Shown here: piece by piece, positions 42,268 through 43,249 of the stretch
How positions within the stretch are numbered: the first letter of the stretch is position 1
Layout: every line of letters starts with the position of its first letter
Source: an uncultured Eubacteriales bacterium
Lineage (GTDB): Bacteria; Bacillota; Clostridia; Oscillospirales; CAG-382
Length of the DNA: 43,249 nucleotides
Direction: 5' to 3'
Assembly: GCA_934479825.1 (NCBI GenBank)
Contig: CAKSOW010000024.1
Location: 1-43,249 of the forward strand
The notes under the pieces: model-generated
The model's database searches: none
The model's input: only the letters and a program-made list of their open reading frames with translations
What the model was told of the DNA's origin: nothing
Translations under genes and position numbers: made by a program

Positions 42268-42776
42268 AAATCAATATTGATTTCGTACTTATCTTCAATA
42301 AGTATGTAATTCACTTTATACCTTAAAGCGAGGTCATGTATTTCTGTATTATCCGCCAACACACTCTCCATTGTGCACCAATCATCATCCAAGCGATTCT
42401 CAATGGTGTTTGCATATTTCTTTATATCAACAAAGTTATTTCTAATGTAACTCTCACTCATTATAAGGCAAAAATATTTGATATTTCCAAGATATTTAGA
42501 GTCAAAGTCTTTCTGCCAATCGAATGGAATATAGCACCCCTCAACAATTAAGTTCTGTTTATTCTCAATAGCAGTTTTTATCATTTCACGAACAATCGGC
42601 CACAAGTATTCGGTTAATTTTGCATCGTCCATAGGGGTAAGTTCCGTGTTACCACTGCGAATTAACCCCATTTTTAGGTGGTCTATCGACAGATACGGAT
42701 ATTTATATTTTTCAAGTAATTTTTGAGCCAGCACCGTTTTGCCTGTATGCGATGCTCCTGTAATTAAAACAATCAT
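42264..42776 (-). CDS. P-loop small-molecule kinase-like protein
   Basis: This is a 170-residue cytoplasmic protein with a Walker A loop GASHTGKT (7-14) at the very N-terminus, then SIDHLKMGL and LIVEGCYIP (about 78-86). The layout is that of nucleoside-monophosphate-kinase-type or 2-phosphoglycerate-kinase-type enzymes. The substrate is not evident, and zeta-toxin-like kinases share this fold. AGGTGAG precedes the ATG and a TATAAT promoter is at 42813-42841. Base composition is clearly more AT-rich than in genes left of the tRNA, suggesting acquisition. Confidence 0.7.
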   Translation of the reverse strand: MIVLITGASHTGKTVLAQKLLEKYKYPYLSIDHLKMGLIRSGNTELTPMDDAKLTEYLWPIVREMIKTAIENKQNLIVEGCYIPFDWQKDFDSKYLGNIKYFCLIMSESYIRNNFVDIKKYANTIENRLDDDWCTMESVLADNTEIHDLALRYKVNYILIEDKYEINIDL

Positions 42777-42812
42777 TATCTCACCTACAAATTCCAGATT
42801 TTCGGTGAGTCT

Positions 42813-42841
42813 ATTATATCACACTATCGTAAATAAATCAA
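42813..42841 (-). promoter_or_regulatory. Promoter of the P-loop kinase gene
   Basis: On the minus strand TTGATT (42836-42841), a 17-nt spacer and TATAAT (42813-42818). The -35 overlaps the first hairpin of the array. Confidence 0.65.
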
Positions 42842-43098
42842 GGCGAAGCCTTGTATATCTTCAAATGATGCATCGCCTTGCGGCGATATGATGCATTTGC
42901 TTCGCAAATATGATGTTGCTCCACTTCGCTCCGCAATGATGCGATGTTTGCCTCCATGTGCCGTCAGGCACACATCATTCGCGTAGCGAACATCATTAGG
43001 CGTAGCCGTCATCATCTTGCCGTAAAGTTCGCATTGCGAACTTTGGCAAACATCATTCAAAAAACGCACCTTTGTCGGTAGACAAAAGTGCGTTTTTT
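42839..43098. repeat. Array of about nine short hairpins with ATGATG/CATCAT spacers
   Basis: Successive palindromes are CAAGGC-GAA-GCCTTG (42839), ATCGCC-TTGC-GGCGAT (42872), ATTTGC-TTC-GCAAAT (42895), a weak TTGC..GCAA (42915), TGTGCC-GTCA-GGCACA (42957), TTCGC-GTA-GCGAA (42978), GGC-GTA-GCC (42999), AAAGTTCGC-ATT-GCGAACTTT (43024) and a terminator-like AAAAAACGCAC..GTGCGTTTTTT (43059-43098). Stems differ in sequence, but spacers keep ATGATG in the left half and CATCAT in the right half. An open frame of 114 codons across it is not regarded as a gene. Confidence 0.8.
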
Positions 43099-43167
43099 GT
43101 TGACTAAGAGCGACCAAAAGGTGCGTAGAGTAGGGTAAGAACGACCAAAAGTACACCAAGTGTGCCA

Positions 43168-43193
43168 CTCGATAAATTGGAATTTGTCGTTAT
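43168..43193. repeat. 26-nt direct repeat R2
   Basis: Partner of R1 (42242-42267), 926 bp away, with the same near-palindromic centre. It contains the stop codon of the partial gene at the window end. Confidence 0.75.
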
Positions 43194-43249
43194 CTATACT
43201 CATTTGGAACTTCGATATGAAATGTCTCACACAATAACTTCACATCATG
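43190..43249 (-). CDS. C-terminal end of a gene running off the window
   Basis: On the minus strand 19 codons are open from the window edge to a TAA (43190-43192) within R2. They end ETFHIEVPNEYR. The product cannot be recognised. The call rests on the open frame and on the parallel with the kinase stop inside R1. Confidence 0.45.
   Translation of the reverse strand, partial: HDVKLLCETFHIEVPNEYR

Noticed and set aside
42839..43098. CRISPR array
   Set aside because: There is no constant repeat of 23-40 nt and no regular spacer length; the constant parts are only six bases.
42824..43168. 114-codon minus-strand open frame across the hairpin array
   Set aside because: Its product is a read-out of palindromes and spacers (recurrent NDV/ANDV), and it overlaps the kinase promoter.

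Overview
The window looks like chromosomal DNA of a Gram-positive Clostridia-type Firmicute, probably a gut or rumen Oscillospiraceae-like commensal. This is an inference. It rests on TTGNNN-17-TATAAT promoters, AGGAGG-type ribosome binding sites with frequent TTG and GTG starts, a pyrR attenuator with a uracil permease, a yjeF-lipoprotein-alr order like that of Bacillus, an SLH-anchored peptidase, BrnQ, AsnA and cytoplasmic or surface glycan-linked genes. Most of the window is of moderate GC; the last 1 kb is clearly more AT-rich.

Layout. 0-0.3 kb: structured dispersed repeat (one copy plus the tail of another) with duplicated terminator hairpins. 0.3-5.1 kb: nucleoside hydrolase, SLH-M13 metallopeptidase, SLC13-type permease. 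5.2-9.6 kb (minus): an operon from one clear promoter encoding a D-aspartate-ligase-like ATP-grasp enzyme, an aspartate-racemase-family protein and a fused MurE/acetylglutamate-kinase protein. It reads as a peptidoglycan cross-bridge and precursor module. 10-13.3 kb (minus): NAD(P)HX repair enzyme, lipoprotein, alanine racemase. 13.7-17.7 kb: BrnQ, then an attenuator-controlled pyrR-uraA pair. 17.8-21.1 kb: a GH116-N-like protein and queA. 21.2-25.4 kb: an AraC regulator divergent from a GH20 enzyme, with related DMT transporters on both sides. 25.4-26.5 kb: asnA.

26.6-32.4 kb and 38.7-41.2 kb: three transcription units of one architecture. Each has a long exported modular protein followed 14-19 nt later by a very small acidic protein of 44-51 residues sharing an N-terminal Y-x-S-P-E motif. 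These short genes are easily missed, and the pairing is the most notable candidate for an undescribed system here. Between these units lie a Na/Pi cotransporter with a PhoP/PhoR-like two-component system, a second copy of the structured repeat and a MATE transporter.

41.3-43.2 kb: a consensus promoter precedes two truncated 5' halves of tRNA-Pro and one intact tRNA-Pro(UGG), an arrangement expected of integration scars. It is followed by an AT-rich segment with a P-loop kinase gene, an array of about nine short hairpins separated by ATGATG/CATCAT, and a 26-nt direct repeat that ends two successive genes at the same position relative to the stop codon, like a gene cassette. All functional calls come from reading motifs by eye; no database search was possible.
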